Shown: positions 27,351 to 35,537, numbered from the stretch's first letter. The stretch is DNA of 64,000 bases from DATJPR01 sp963843525 (GCA_963843525.1 CAWJKM010000007.1:372001-436000); one strand, 5' to 3'. The notes: generated by a model from the sequence alone, not told the origin. A program made the numbers and translations.

Positions 27351-28469
27351 TCAACGGATGGACTGGTAGCCCCCCGCCATCCCTCTTTTCGAGAGAACAA
27401 TTTGCCATAATTGATTGCGCCGAGCCCTGAAAGAACCTGCGCTTGAGAGCAGGTAGTATTTCCACATGCGATAGAACCGGTAATCGTATCGATCCTTGAG
27501 CTTCTCCCAGGCTTTCGTAACATTGTGATACCACGCCATGAGGGTTCGATCATAGTACTGGCCGAAACTATGCCAGTCTTCCATTACGAAGAGGCCTTCC
27601 ATGGCTTTCCCAAGTTGGGCGATCGACGGGAGCATTCCGTTGGGGAAAATATACTTGTTCGTCCATGGATCGATCGACGATACCGAGCGATTGCCTCCGA
27701 TGGTATGGAGAAGGAAGAGTCCGTCATCCGTGAGGCACTTGTGGGCAACTTCGAAATATGGCCGGTAATTCTTGTAGCCGACATGTTCGATCATCCCGAC
27801 ACTCACGATTCTCTCGAAGGTGCCCTGGACAGTGCGGTAGTCCATCAATTGGAGCGTCACCGGAAGTCCTTTGCACAAGACTCTCCCAAGATCGATCTGG
27901 TGCTTTGAGACGGTGATGCCGACCACGATGACTCCATAATGTTCAGCGGCGTACTTACCGAACGCGCCCCATCCGCAGCCGATGTCCAGAACGCGCATTC
28001 CGGGCTGGAGACGCAGTTTTCGGCAAATGAGGTCGAGCTTCTTTTCCTGAGCTGCGTCGAGTGTATCGGCATTTTCCCAGTATGCGCAGCTATAGTTCAT
28101 CCGTTTGTCCAGCATCCTGACGAACAGTTCGTTTCCCAGGTCGTAATGCCGCTCCCCGATGATGAAGGCCCTGCTACTCGATTGGAAATTTTTCAATTTG
28201 ACCAGTGGGATCCTTAACAGAGTCGACCATGCCTGGCGAATTTTCTTTTCGAGCTGCAACCTCAAGACACGATTGAAGAACTCGTCCAGCTGATGGGCAT
28301 CCCACCATCCATCCATGTACGATTCTCCGACGCCCAATTCGCCGCCGGTAATTGCGCGCCTGAAGAATCGGGGATCATGAACCGTGATATCCCACGGATT
28401 GTTGCCGTTGACAGTCACACCCGCAGGATTGAGGATCATTTCGGTTACGTTCTGATAGCTTTTGCTCAT
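27351..28469 (-). CDS. cfa: Cyclopropane-fatty-acyl-phospholipid synthase
   Basis: 372 residues from the ATG at 28469 (GGAGG 5 bases upstream; 13 extra upstream codons rejected). E. coli Cfa has 382. The S-adenosylmethionine site is VLDIGCGWGAF (residues 159-169), after HYDLGNELF and a substrate region MNYSCAYW. VGMIEHVGYKNY and WHSFGQYYDRTLMAWYHN are strongly conserved in the family. The enzyme adds a methylene group across double bonds of membrane phospholipid chains, at the inner face of the membrane. It is transcribed alone. The 88-bp repeat array lies about 170 bases before its start. Confidence 0.96.
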   Translation of the reverse strand: MSKSYQNVTEMILNPAGVTVNGNNPWDITVHDPRFFRRAITGGELGVGESYMDGWWDAHQLDEFFNRVLRLQLEKKIRQAWSTLLRIPLVKLKNFQSSSRAFIIGERHYDLGNELFVRMLDKRMNYSCAYWENADTLDAAQEKKLDLICRKLRLQPGMRVLDIGCGWGAFGKYAAEHYGVIVVGITVSKHQIDLGRVLCKGLPVTLQLMDYRTVQGTFERIVSVGMIEHVGYKNYRPYFEVAHKCLTDDGLFLLHTIGGNRSVSSIDPWTNKYIFPNGMLPSIAQLGKAMEGLFVMEDWHSFGQYYDRTLMAWYHNVTKAWEKLKDRYDYRFYRMWKYYLLSSAGSFRARRNQLWQIVLSKRGMAGGYQSIR

Positions 28470-28642
28470 CCTCGCCTCCGTAGAATTGACGAGCCGATGT
28501 CTGGTCATTCTGAAGGAATGTCGAAATTGCGGTTCTTATACGCAAGGGGAGGCATTGCGTGATTGCGCGCGAGAACGGCGGGATTGGTAGTGGGGGAACC
28601 GAGGGCGCTCTTTTTCAGTGATCGCCGGTCAAAGAAATTTAT

Positions 28643-28925
28643 GGTTGCCTAGGCTGCCATGTTTTTCTGGCCGCGAGCACCGGAAGTGGGTCATTGAGAC
28701 GCCTTTGATCTGGACTTGTGGGGAAAATCAGGTTGCCTAGGCTGCCATGTTTATTTGACGGCGATCACTGGAAGTGGGCCATTGAAACGGCTTTAATCTG
28801 GCCTTGTGGAGAAAATCAGGTTGCCTAGGCTGCCATGCTTTTCTGGCCGCGAGCACCGGAACTGGGCCATCGAAACGCCTTTGATCTCACCCTAGGTGAG
28901 ATAATATGGCTGCCTAGGCAGGCTT
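28643..28925 (+). repeat. Tandem array of 88-bp units built on the RAYT palindrome
   Basis: Three copies of GGTTGCCTAGGCTGCC start at 28643, 28731 and 28819 (exactly 88 bases apart), and a fourth, symmetrised copy GGCTGCCTAGGCAGGC starts at 28908. The ~70 bases between copies are also related (ACCGGAAGTGGG, GAAACGCCTTTGATCTGG, GGGGAAAATCA), so this is a tandem repeat, not a CRISPR array. All four copies have the same orientation and continue into CATGTTTTTCTGGCCG-like sequence. The palindrome is the one flanking the RAYT gene at 33 kb. Confidence 0.88.
28884..28902. repeat. Hairpin inside the third repeat unit
   Basis: ATCTCACCCTAGGTGAGAT forms an 8-bp stem with a CTA loop. The tail of unit 3 departs from units 1 and 2 exactly here, as if this part had been replaced. 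Confidence 0.6.
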
Positions 28926-29125
28926 GTTTTGCTAAGTTTTTGCTTTCGACTGGAAGGTTCCAGGGCTGACCAATCATGATCAACATGCTGGTAGGATATG
29001 GCGGTTATTGTCGAAGGCGGATGTGTACTGGGCAACAAAAATGGTAGCGCACATCAAGAGCGCAGATGTTGCTCCTACTCCCGCCAATGTGCGCTACATG
29101 TGAGGACAAGGGAAAGGTATCACGT

Positions 29126-30076
29126 ATGCAAACCATATTGGGCTCAGGTGGGGCAATTGGAATCGAACTCGCCAGGGGACTTAAAAAGTATACTAATTCG
29201 ATCAGGCTGGTAAGCAGGAACCCCAAGAAGATCAATTCGACAGACGATATTGTGTCGGCGGATTTGTTGAACGCCACCCAGGTGAGAAACGCCGTAGAGG
29301 GTTCATCCGTGGTATACCTTACGGTCGGTCTTCAGTATAGTCTGAAAGTGTGGAAGGAGAGTTGGCCGCAGCTCATGACCAATGTGATCATGGCGTGCAA
29401 AGAATGCGGATGCAAATTGGTTTTCTTCGACAATGTCTATATGTACGATCCCAATCATTTGAATGACATGACAGAAGAAACTCCCGTCAAGCCCTCGAGT
29501 AGGAAAGGGGAAATCAGGGCTGAGGTGGCGCGAATGATTATGAGCGAGGTTCAGAATGGCACACTCACAGCCCTCATAGCTCGATCTGCTGATTTTTACG
29601 GTCCAGGGATCCAGGGCACCAGCGTACTCGGCGAAACGGTCATCAAGCCTCTCGGGAGAGGAAAGAAGGCTATCTGGATGAGCTCAGTTGAATATAGACA
29701 CTCGTACACATACACGCCCGATGCCGGCAAGGCAACCGCGCTCTTAGGAAACACCCAAGACGCTTATAATCAGGTGTGGCATCTGCCTACATCTGCAAAT
29801 CCCTTTACCGGAAAAGAATGGATTGAAGCCATTGCGAAAGAGTTGGGAGTAAAGCCTGGGTATCACGTAGTTCCCAAATTTCTTCTGCGCATGATCGGTG
29901 TATTCGTGCCGATTATGGGAGAGCTGGTTGAAATGGTTTATCAGTATGACAGAGACTATGTATTCAAGAGCACCAAATTTGAAAAAAGGTTTGATGTGAA
30001 ACCTACCCCATATGTTGAAGGGATTAGAGAAACTATCAAGGCAGACTTCACACCAACGCACGCGATCAGCAAGTGA
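29126..30076 (+). CDS. NAD(P)-dependent epimerase/reductase (extended SDR-like)
   Basis: 316 residues from the ATG at 29126, with GGAAAGG upstream; the frame is open 20 codons earlier. Rossmann fold: the N-terminal nucleotide-binding loop LGSGGAIGIELARGL departs from the canonical TGxxGxxG, and FFDNVYMYDP occupies the place of the usual catalytic Tyr strand. RSADFYGPG is the conserved stretch after the Lys helix, as in atypical extended SDRs (epimerase/NmrA-like). A canonical YxxxK is not evident, so the chemistry is uncertain. It starts about 200 bases after the 88-bp array; base composition is slightly more AT-rich than its neighbours. Confidence 0.78.
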   Translation: MQTILGSGGAIGIELARGLKKYTNSIRLVSRNPKKINSTDDIVSADLLNATQVRNAVEGSSVVYLTVGLQYSLKVWKESWPQLMTNVIMACKECGCKLVFFDNVYMYDPNHLNDMTEETPVKPSSRKGEIRAEVARMIMSEVQNGTLTALIARSADFYGPGIQGTSVLGETVIKPLGRGKKAIWMSSVEYRHSYTYTPDAGKATALLGNTQDAYNQVWHLPTSANPFTGKEWIEAIAKELGVKPGYHVVPKFLLRMIGVFVPIMGELVEMVYQYDRDYVFKSTKFEKRFDVKPTPYVEGIRETIKADFTPTHAISK

Positions 30077-30432
30077 GTTGAACCTGTTGGGGTCACATTC
30101 GCCAAACCACCAGCAAGGTGGAACGCAATTTCATTCCTTCTCATGTACTCTGTGAGGTTCCGGGAAATCGGATGATGATCTCATCTCACTCGCGCATGGA
30201 TCTCTGACTGCGCTACCAACGCAGTCGTTCCTCGGTCGATCTTTGTCTCGTTATCATGCATTCATGTATTCGTCAACGATACGAAGAGAATCAACACGGA
30301 CAATCGCTGTGACTATTCGCGTAATATAGACGTCGAGGCTCCCAGGCTCCACGAAGGAACATGAAAGCCCAACCCATGCTGACGAGCTCGCCCAATATCA
30401 CTCCGAGTCGTCGTACCAGAATCTGCGACCCA
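30077..30432. other. Convergent intergenic region
   Basis: Between the SDR gene (plus) and the aldo/keto reductase gene (minus). No gene, strong hairpin or GCCTAGGC copy is seen. Confidence 0.45.
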
Positions 30433-31305
30433 TCAGGCCCTGAACAATGGAGACACGCCGGGAATCCGTCGCATCAGGTCGTTTCGTTCGTCGTCCGTCA
30501 GTGGCGTATAGGAGGAAGCGTTCTCAAGTGCGATTCGGAAGAGTACCTCATCGCCGGGAGGGATTGCAGCAGTAACATCTTGTCCAAGAGTGAATCGGAG
30601 AGCGAGCCGCGCAAGGTCAGGATCGTCGATCGGGCGGTACCAGCACTTTGGATAAGGATGCTCACCCGTGGAAGGCCACGGAGAATAGGCCATCGCCTTA
30701 AGTGCCAAGCGTGCCGTTCCTTTCTCCCGTGCGCGGTCCAGAACCCGCGGTCCGAAATTCCCATTTGTCGAACAGATGATATTGAACGGGAACAAAATTG
30801 AATCGAATTCGAAGCGCTCCAGCATTTCCAGCGCTGCCTCTTCCGAATGGGCTGAAAAACCCAGGTGGCGAACCTTGCCACCGTCTCGAGCCCGTGTTAC
30901 GGATTCCATTGCCCCTCCAACTCTGAAAATGTCTTCCACGTCTTTCAATGTTGTGACTGCGTGAAATTGGTAGAGGTCGAAATGATCGGTCCGCAACCGC
31001 CTCAGTGATTGTTCGAGCTCAGACAGGCTGCCGTGCGCATCCCGGCGCATGGTCTTGCACGCCAGAAATATGTCGTCCCGGAAAGCCTGAAGCGCGCGTC
31101 CAAGTTTTTCCTCCGCCTCTCCATCACCGTACGATGGAGCCACATCGAAATAGTTAACCCCTCTGCGATACACTTCCCCGACAAGATCTGAGACTTCGCG
31201 CTGCGAGCGCCCCAGGCAGAGTATTCCACCGAATCCGACTATGGACAGCATCTCGCTGTTCTTGTACAGTCTTCTGGGGATCGCTTGCTCTGTCGATCGA
31301 CTCAT
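30433..31305 (-). CDS. Aldo/keto reductase
   Basis: 290 residues from the ATG at 31305 (GAGG 8 bases upstream). The aldo/keto reductase tetrad is present: Asp54 and Tyr59 in YFDVAPSYGDGEAEEKLGRAL, Lys84 in FLACKT and His115 in LYQFHAVT. The rest of the TIM barrel follows (VRHLGFSAHSEEAALEML). Such enzymes reduce aldehydes and ketones, or sugars, using NADPH in the cytosol; the substrate is unknown. It lies downstream of the GH130 gene on the same strand with a gap of about 130 bases, so co-transcription is possible. Confidence 0.9.
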   Translation of the reverse strand: MSRSTEQAIPRRLYKNSEMLSIVGFGGILCLGRSQREVSDLVGEVYRRGVNYFDVAPSYGDGEAEEKLGRALQAFRDDIFLACKTMRRDAHGSLSELEQSLRRLRTDHFDLYQFHAVTTLKDVEDIFRVGGAMESVTRARDGGKVRHLGFSAHSEEAALEMLERFEFDSILFPFNIICSTNGNFGPRVLDRAREKGTARLALKAMAYSPWPSTGEHPYPKCWYRPIDDPDLARLALRFTLGQDVTAAIPPGDEVLFRIALENASSYTPLTDDERNDLMRRIPGVSPLFRA

Positions 31306-31439
31306 TGGTCTGCCTCGACTTTCAATGCGTCGCTGCGTAGCAATGTTTCCGCTTAATCGTTCAGCGAGAATCCTTATCATAAGGTCGAAAAGTCACAACG
31401 GGCACGGTTTAGCCAGACTTCCGACGCTTCCGATTGTCC

Positions 31440-32579
31440 CTAAGGATGGTCCCATAAAGCGACTGCGATCCGGGAGTCCGCCGTGCCGTAGTATAGGAGC
31501 CATCGCCCCTTAAATCGAACAAGTCCCTCCAGAAAACACACATTGTTCACCTGCCCTGTTTTCTCGTACGGTTTTTCGGGATGGAAGAAGTATGATGCAC
31601 TCCGGCCGATGAGACGGGTAGGATCGTCCCCGGCGAAGAGTGCTTGCCCGGCCGCATATGTCCCAGAAGGGAGACTCGCATCGCCACCTCCCCCACTATT
31701 ACAGGAGTTGTAAATGAGAACGATGCCAGAGGCGGTCATGAACGCCGGAGGACCCGGTTCGACAAGCCGGCTGTCGAATGAATTCAGTCGTTTTCGAAGG
31801 ACGGAGACCAGACTTCCGTCTTTGTCCTCCACCGGAGTCCAATGGAGTAAGTCCTCGGAGGTCGCAAGGGAAATATCCGATTCCCCCCAATACATCCAGT
31901 ACCGTCCCCCTATCTTCGTCGCTACCGGACTGCCGTTCACCCATCGGGAAACGATTGAACCGGATTTACTCCAAACATCTCGATACTTGCCGCCGTGGGA
32001 TTCTCCAAACGCAAGTCCCTGTTTCGTCCAATGGAGCAAGTCGCTCGAGGTTGCAACTGCGAGGCGGGCGAGTTTCCCGTCGAACGCAGTGTATGTCATA
32101 ACATACGTCCCTCGCGCGTTCTGGACCATCCGGGGGTCCTCACAACCGCCTTCCCATTCATACTGCTTCATAAAGTCGTTATCAGGATATACAACAGGAA
32201 ACGGATAGCGCGTGAACCTCAGACCGTCGCTACTCCAGCTAAGTCCGATGCGCGAGGTGCCGGCAGGTTTCCCAATGCTATCCTGGGCTCGGTACAGGAG
32301 ATAGACCTTTCCCTCATGCGCCACTGCAGCGGGGTTGAAAACGTCCTTTGCCTCCCAGGAGACGTTTTCATGTCGGATCGGGCAAAGAAACCGTGAAGAT
32401 GGATTCGAGGCAAGGCAGGGGTTGGTGCTGTCGACTTTTAGAAACGGACCGACCATCCACTTCTCCTGCGCGTGGAGTGGCAATCCAAAGAGGCTCAGCA
32501 CGAGAATGAGCGTCACGGAGTGTCGTATACGCTTAAGATTTCGACATCCTACTTGGACCGTAGTCAAGGAAGTGTGCAT
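31440..32579 (-). CDS. Exported GH130-like beta-mannoside phosphorylase/hydrolase
   Basis: 379 residues. The five-bladed propeller marks of GH130/GH43-like enzymes are present: DVFNPAAVAHEGKVYLLYRAQD, EWEGGCEDPRMV, SRWVNGSPVATKIGGRYWMYWGE, and a final YYGTADSRIAVALWD. This fits GH130, which acts on beta-1,4-linked mannosides by phosphorolysis or hydrolysis. Unusually for a phosphorylase, the N-terminus has a signal peptide (SVTLILVLSLFGLPLHAQ), so it is exported; that favours a hydrolase subgroup or a periplasmic role. It is followed on the same strand by the aldo/keto reductase. With the GH38-like and GH5 genes it points to mannose-rich glycans (inference). Confidence 0.8.
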   Translation of the reverse strand: MHTSLTTVQVGCRNLKRIRHSVTLILVLSLFGLPLHAQEKWMVGPFLKVDSTNPCLASNPSSRFLCPIRHENVSWEAKDVFNPAAVAHEGKVYLLYRAQDSIGKPAGTSRIGLSWSSDGLRFTRYPFPVVYPDNDFMKQYEWEGGCEDPRMVQNARGTYVMTYTAFDGKLARLAVATSSDLLHWTKQGLAFGESHGGKYRDVWSKSGSIVSRWVNGSPVATKIGGRYWMYWGESDISLATSEDLLHWTPVEDKDGSLVSVLRKRLNSFDSRLVEPGPPAFMTASGIVLIYNSCNSGGGGDASLPSGTYAAGQALFAGDDPTRLIGRSASYFFHPEKPYEKTGQVNNVCFLEGLVRFKGRWLLYYGTADSRIAVALWDHP

Positions 32580-33047
32580 ACAGAGGCGACCTTCTTCGTG
32601 ATGTTGCTCAAAGAGGGATGGTGGTGCTGTCGTTCTGGTAATGCATTCTCATGTGGGCACCACCTGAAATCGTATGCCGGCAGAGAGGATTGCGAGCCAA
32701 ACCCTGCAGTGACCCAACGGGTTTCTCCATCTACGCGGCTTTGCATGTGCGTGACCGTGCCGTCTGGCAGTCTGCTTCCCGGATTTTTTGAGTCGGTCCC
32801 TTTCGCACCGTTCTTCCTGGCCAGGGAAAGTAGTCCGAAGATACGAAATGCACAACCGGGCTCCGGTCTTTCATTTCGTTGAACTCAGGGTCTTACTGAG
32901 GCATCTCTCAATCAACGAATCAAAAAAGTGATGACACCTTCAGACAAGACTACTCATGCGAATTTCAGGATTTTCCCTATCTTCTGCAATTGTGATTTCG
33001 GTGCGAGTATTCTGGTTGCCTAGGCTGCCATATTTCTGCCGAGAAAG
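32580..33047. other. Intergenic region with one RAYT palindrome
   Basis: Between the start of the GH130 gene and the 3' end of the RAYT gene. Apart from the palindrome at 33014 nothing is recognised. Confidence 0.45.
33014..33029 (+). repeat. RAYT palindrome copy, left flank
   Basis: GGTTGCCTAGGCTGCC, followed by ATATTTCTGCCG. It begins 34 bases before the first base of the RAYT gene, i.e. just past its 3' end. Same orientation as the 88-bp array. Confidence 0.85.
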
Positions 33048-33647
33048 TCATTCACGGAAGAGGAGCCGACGAGGAATCTCGTTGGCAGGATCGGCCTTCC
33101 CCGATAAGATCGATCGATCATCGGTACCTCCAACGATTTGAGAAAGCAATGTACTGGTATCAAGAAACGGCTGAGACTTTGCCCCGAGGTACGCCTGACA
33201 ACTGCTATAAGGCCAATCTTCGGGCTCTTTAACAAGCCCCGCTTTGAGGGGGTTCTGGTGTATGTAACTTGCCAAATAGGGAACGCTGTCATCTCGTTTG
33301 GCCCATTTCATTCCATATCGCCCCTGAAACAGATGGCCGCTGCGAGAAAGAGAGTGATTTAGCACTTTGGCGTAATCGCCGCAAACCTGTTCCATCAAGC
33401 CTGATATTCCAAACGCCTGTAGCTGCTGGATCAACAGGTGAAAGTGGTTCGGCATGAGACAAAATGCCATTATGAGGAGCTCGCTGGGGTTGAAGTACTG
33501 ATTGATCAACTCCAGGAACTTCCTGTAATTCCGCTCCGAATGAAAAATAACCTGCTTATTGACACCTCTATTGTAGACGTGGAACGCTTCGTTGCATGAG
33601 CGGATCATCTCAGATCGGGAATGTGCCTGCCGCGGAAATCGATTCAT
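33048..33647 (-). CDS. REP-associated tyrosine transposase (RAYT, Y1/HUH family)
   Basis: 199 residues. It has the IS200/Y1 transposase fold: HVYNRGVNKQVIF near the N-terminus, the metal-binding HUH motif at residues 68-70 (LMPNHFHLLI), RSGHLFQGRYGMKW, and YIHQNPLKAGLV, where Tyr128 is a candidate catalytic tyrosine. RAYT proteins are single-copy domesticated relatives of IS200 transposases that process REP hairpins. The start at 33647 has AAGGGA upstream; Met14 (33608) is an alternative. The reading frame is intact, unlike the decayed gene nearby. Palindromes stand on both sides in opposite orientation, and further copies spread over 6.6 kb. Confidence 0.92.
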   Translation of the reverse strand: MNRFPRQAHSRSEMIRSCNEAFHVYNRGVNKQVIFHSERNYRKFLELINQYFNPSELLIMAFCLMPNHFHLLIQQLQAFGISGLMEQVCGDYAKVLNHSLSRSGHLFQGRYGMKWAKRDDSVPYLASYIHQNPLKAGLVKEPEDWPYSSCQAYLGAKSQPFLDTSTLLSQIVGGTDDRSILSGKADPANEIPRRLLFRE

Positions 33648-33872
33648 TAGAATGTCCCTTGCTGTTCTGTTCGTTCGAAGATGGTCTTCATATCGGCTTC
33701 AAGCATGCGGGACTTACGATTGTACTACGGACCAGTGGCCCATTGGGACTTCACTTGCGGCGATTTTCCATTTCTGTAGATGGTTGATTCCAAGTTGCCC
33801 GGTCCCAAGTGAAGGCCCTCATCTATCTATACGGCGCGCCCGGCCGATTTCCGACTACGAAAGGAAAAAAGT

Positions 33873-33888
33873 GGCAGCCTAGGCAACC
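33873..33888 (-). repeat. RAYT palindrome copy
   Basis: GGCAGCCTAGGCAACC, the reverse complement of the left-hand copies, preceded by AGGAAAAAAGT. Confidence 0.85.
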
Positions 33889-33933
33889 GTAGATTCTTCA
33901 AACGATCTTGCGGCAGAGCCGGCCGAAAAAGAT

Positions 33934-33949
33934 GGCAGGCTAGGCAACC
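33934..33949 (-). repeat. RAYT palindrome copy (variant)
   Basis: GGCAGGCTAGGCAACC, preceded by GCCGGCCGAAAAAGAT, which matches the longer flank consensus CGGCC(A/G)AAAAACAT. One base in the core differs. Confidence 0.8.
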
Positions 33950-34098
33950 TTCTTTTCTCTCTTTGCACGATTGATACTTCAAGGCTCAACAGCGTGTTCG
34001 ATGAGAACCCCATCTGTGCTCCCCCTTCCAGGTGCGCAAACAACTTGTTTCCCACCCTGCTAGGAGCTCATCGGCGACAGAATCTACCGATACGTCCA

Positions 34099-34915
34099 TG
34101 GACACTGACCAGCATCGCTCCAATTCTCGCGATGGCGATTCTCAGTGCAGGAATTGCATCCGGTGAGGGAGACCTCCTCTAGAAGACGGCGCACGGCAAA
34201 CTCGAAGTCGGAAGGAAAGAATCTCCGCTTAATTACGCCTACACAGTCCCCCTGAGCAACGACGAGATGCCCCTGATCCTGAGCGATCAACCTCTGCAGA
34301 CAAGGGTCTCAAGGACGTCTTTGAACGTATCCTCCGGGAGGAAGCCAACGAGATCCATACGGTCGAGTGCGTTCTCGATGCTCAGAAAACACCGATCTCC
34401 CCCTCGATACGGCACAAGGCTTTAACGACCGGCGGCGGTGGCGGATCGACGGAGGATCTCTTTGAGGCTACCAGGATCGATTCGAAGAGTGTCGCAGGAG
34501 GAGTCTATCGCAACTCTCCCGGATAATTTGAAGGTGTGAAGTGCACCTATGACGCCACATTCACGTCACCAGTCTGGAAGGAACCCCCGCCCAACTACAG
34601 TGGCGCCGCAGCAATTACTAGCCTCCAGGGAAAGGCGGCCCTTGTTTTCTTGAAAGCGGGCGAACGGGCATTGTCGCTGCGGTCAAAAGAACAATTGTCG
34701 TGAGCAGCCACGCCGATCTGGATGGTCCGAAGGGTATAGACATCGTGGAAATGATGAAACTCGATCCGGACCCGGAAAAAGCCAGAATCGCGCGAGTCGA
34801 TGTGAATGGAGAAACTGCGGTGATAACTCTTGAACAAAAGACAAAGGTGTCAAGGGAGACTACTACCATCAATCTCAATTTGGAAGATGGACAGTGGAAT
34901 GTCTCCCCTCGATAA
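34099..34915 (+). pseudogene. Decayed exported-protein gene, family not recognised
   Basis: Three segments in three frames read as one protein of about 270 residues. Segment 1 (34099-34296) has a signal peptide (SIAPILAMAILSAGIASG), then KLEVGRKESPLNYAYTVPL. Segment 2 (34296-34667) begins ADKGLKDVFERILREE and ends KAALVFLKAGE. Segment 3 (34667-34915) runs GIVAAVKRTIVVSSHADLDG to the stop. The lesions are an in-frame TAG at 34180, a one-base loss near 34296, an in-frame TAA at 34524 and a one-base loss near 34667. Four lesions in 0.8 kb argue against sequencing error. The C-terminal piece (GETAVITLEQKTKVS...LEDGQWNVSP) resembles small lumazine/cystatin-like folds in exported proteins, but no name is safe. 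Confidence 0.72.
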
Positions 34916-35147
34916 GCCCACTCAAATCATCGGCGTCCCTTTCCTAAGGACTCTTCATGCTTCGTGCTACTAGCGCGCGGCTCTCCATGGAGCGTACTAC
35001 ATTCCGGGCTCAGGACCAGACCTGAGCCCTTCGCACTGTAACTCCCAGGGGTGTGCGTTTAGACACCTAGCGGCGTCGGAGTTTTCTTCGGGACAGGTGT
35101 AAGCGGTCAAGCTCTCGATCCGTCATTGACAGGTAGCCAAGAAAAGT

Positions 35148-35163
35148 GGCTGCCTAGGCAGCC
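35148..35163 (-). repeat. RAYT palindrome copy, perfectly symmetric
   Basis: GGCTGCCTAGGCAGCC is a 16-bp perfect palindrome. The flank on its left (GCCAAGAAAAGT) assigns the minus orientation. Confidence 0.82.
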
Positions 35164-35257
35164 AGGAATATTCTTCCACAACGCGGGCACCCTACAGATC
35201 GACTCCAAACGAGGAACTCATATCTTGGGCCGCTATGTTTTTGCCCGGCAAAAACAT

Positions 35258-35273
35258 GGCAGCCTAGGCAACC
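35258..35273 (-). repeat. RAYT palindrome copy
   Basis: GGCAGCCTAGGCAACC preceded by CCCGGCAAAAACAT, matching the flank consensus of the other minus copies. Rightmost copy seen. Confidence 0.85.
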
Positions 35274-35537
35274 ATGTTTTTTCCCCCAACATCAGTAATC
35301 CCCCCCCTTTTTACGCAATGGCCCCCCCTTTGTGCACTTAACAAAGCCCTCCGGCACCGTTTCCTGCCCCTCCTCAAAACAACAGCCGATTTCCGGTCAA
35401 TTGTGCGTGTTTCGGAACAGAAGAGAAAGGGGCTGTTGGTATGGAAATTGTACCTTTTCATAGTCGCACTTGATAGAGAACCGTTCTGGAGGGCTATGTA
35501 GAAGCGATTTTGGGAAGTCTACTTCTGGGGATTAGCA

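Larger units (their letters stand above)
28470..29125. other. Divergent intergenic region holding the repeat array
   Basis: Between cfa (minus) and the SDR gene (plus). Most of the middle is the 88-bp tandem array described at 28643-28925. The remainder shows no gene. Confidence 0.5.
33014..33949 (-). mobile_element. RAYT transposase gene with inverted flanking palindromes
   Basis: The transposase gene (33048-33647) is bounded by a plus-oriented palindrome at 33014-33029 and two minus-oriented copies at 33873-33888 and 33934-33949. This inverted placement is the usual setting of REP-associated transposases, whose protein binds and nicks such hairpins. The exact ends of any mobile unit are not defined by target duplications, which this class does not make. 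Confidence 0.65.
33648..34098. other. Intergenic region with two RAYT palindromes
   Basis: Upstream of the RAYT gene. It carries the copies at 33873 and 33934; otherwise no gene is recognised. Confidence 0.45.
34916..35537. other. Intergenic region with two RAYT palindromes
   Basis: Between the pseudogene and the hybrid kinase gene. It holds palindromes at 35148 and 35258 and no recognisable gene. Confidence 0.45.

Noticed and set aside
28643..28925. CRISPR-like regular spacing of a palindromic repeat
   Set aside because: The 'spacers' are diverged copies of each other and the period is constant because the whole 88-bp unit is repeated; no cas genes are present.
28643..35273. A 6.6-kb composite transposon bounded by the outer palindromes
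   Set aside because: No target duplications or cargo logic are visible; cfa-side and kinase-side genes look like ordinary chromosome, so only the RAYT with its repeats is claimed.
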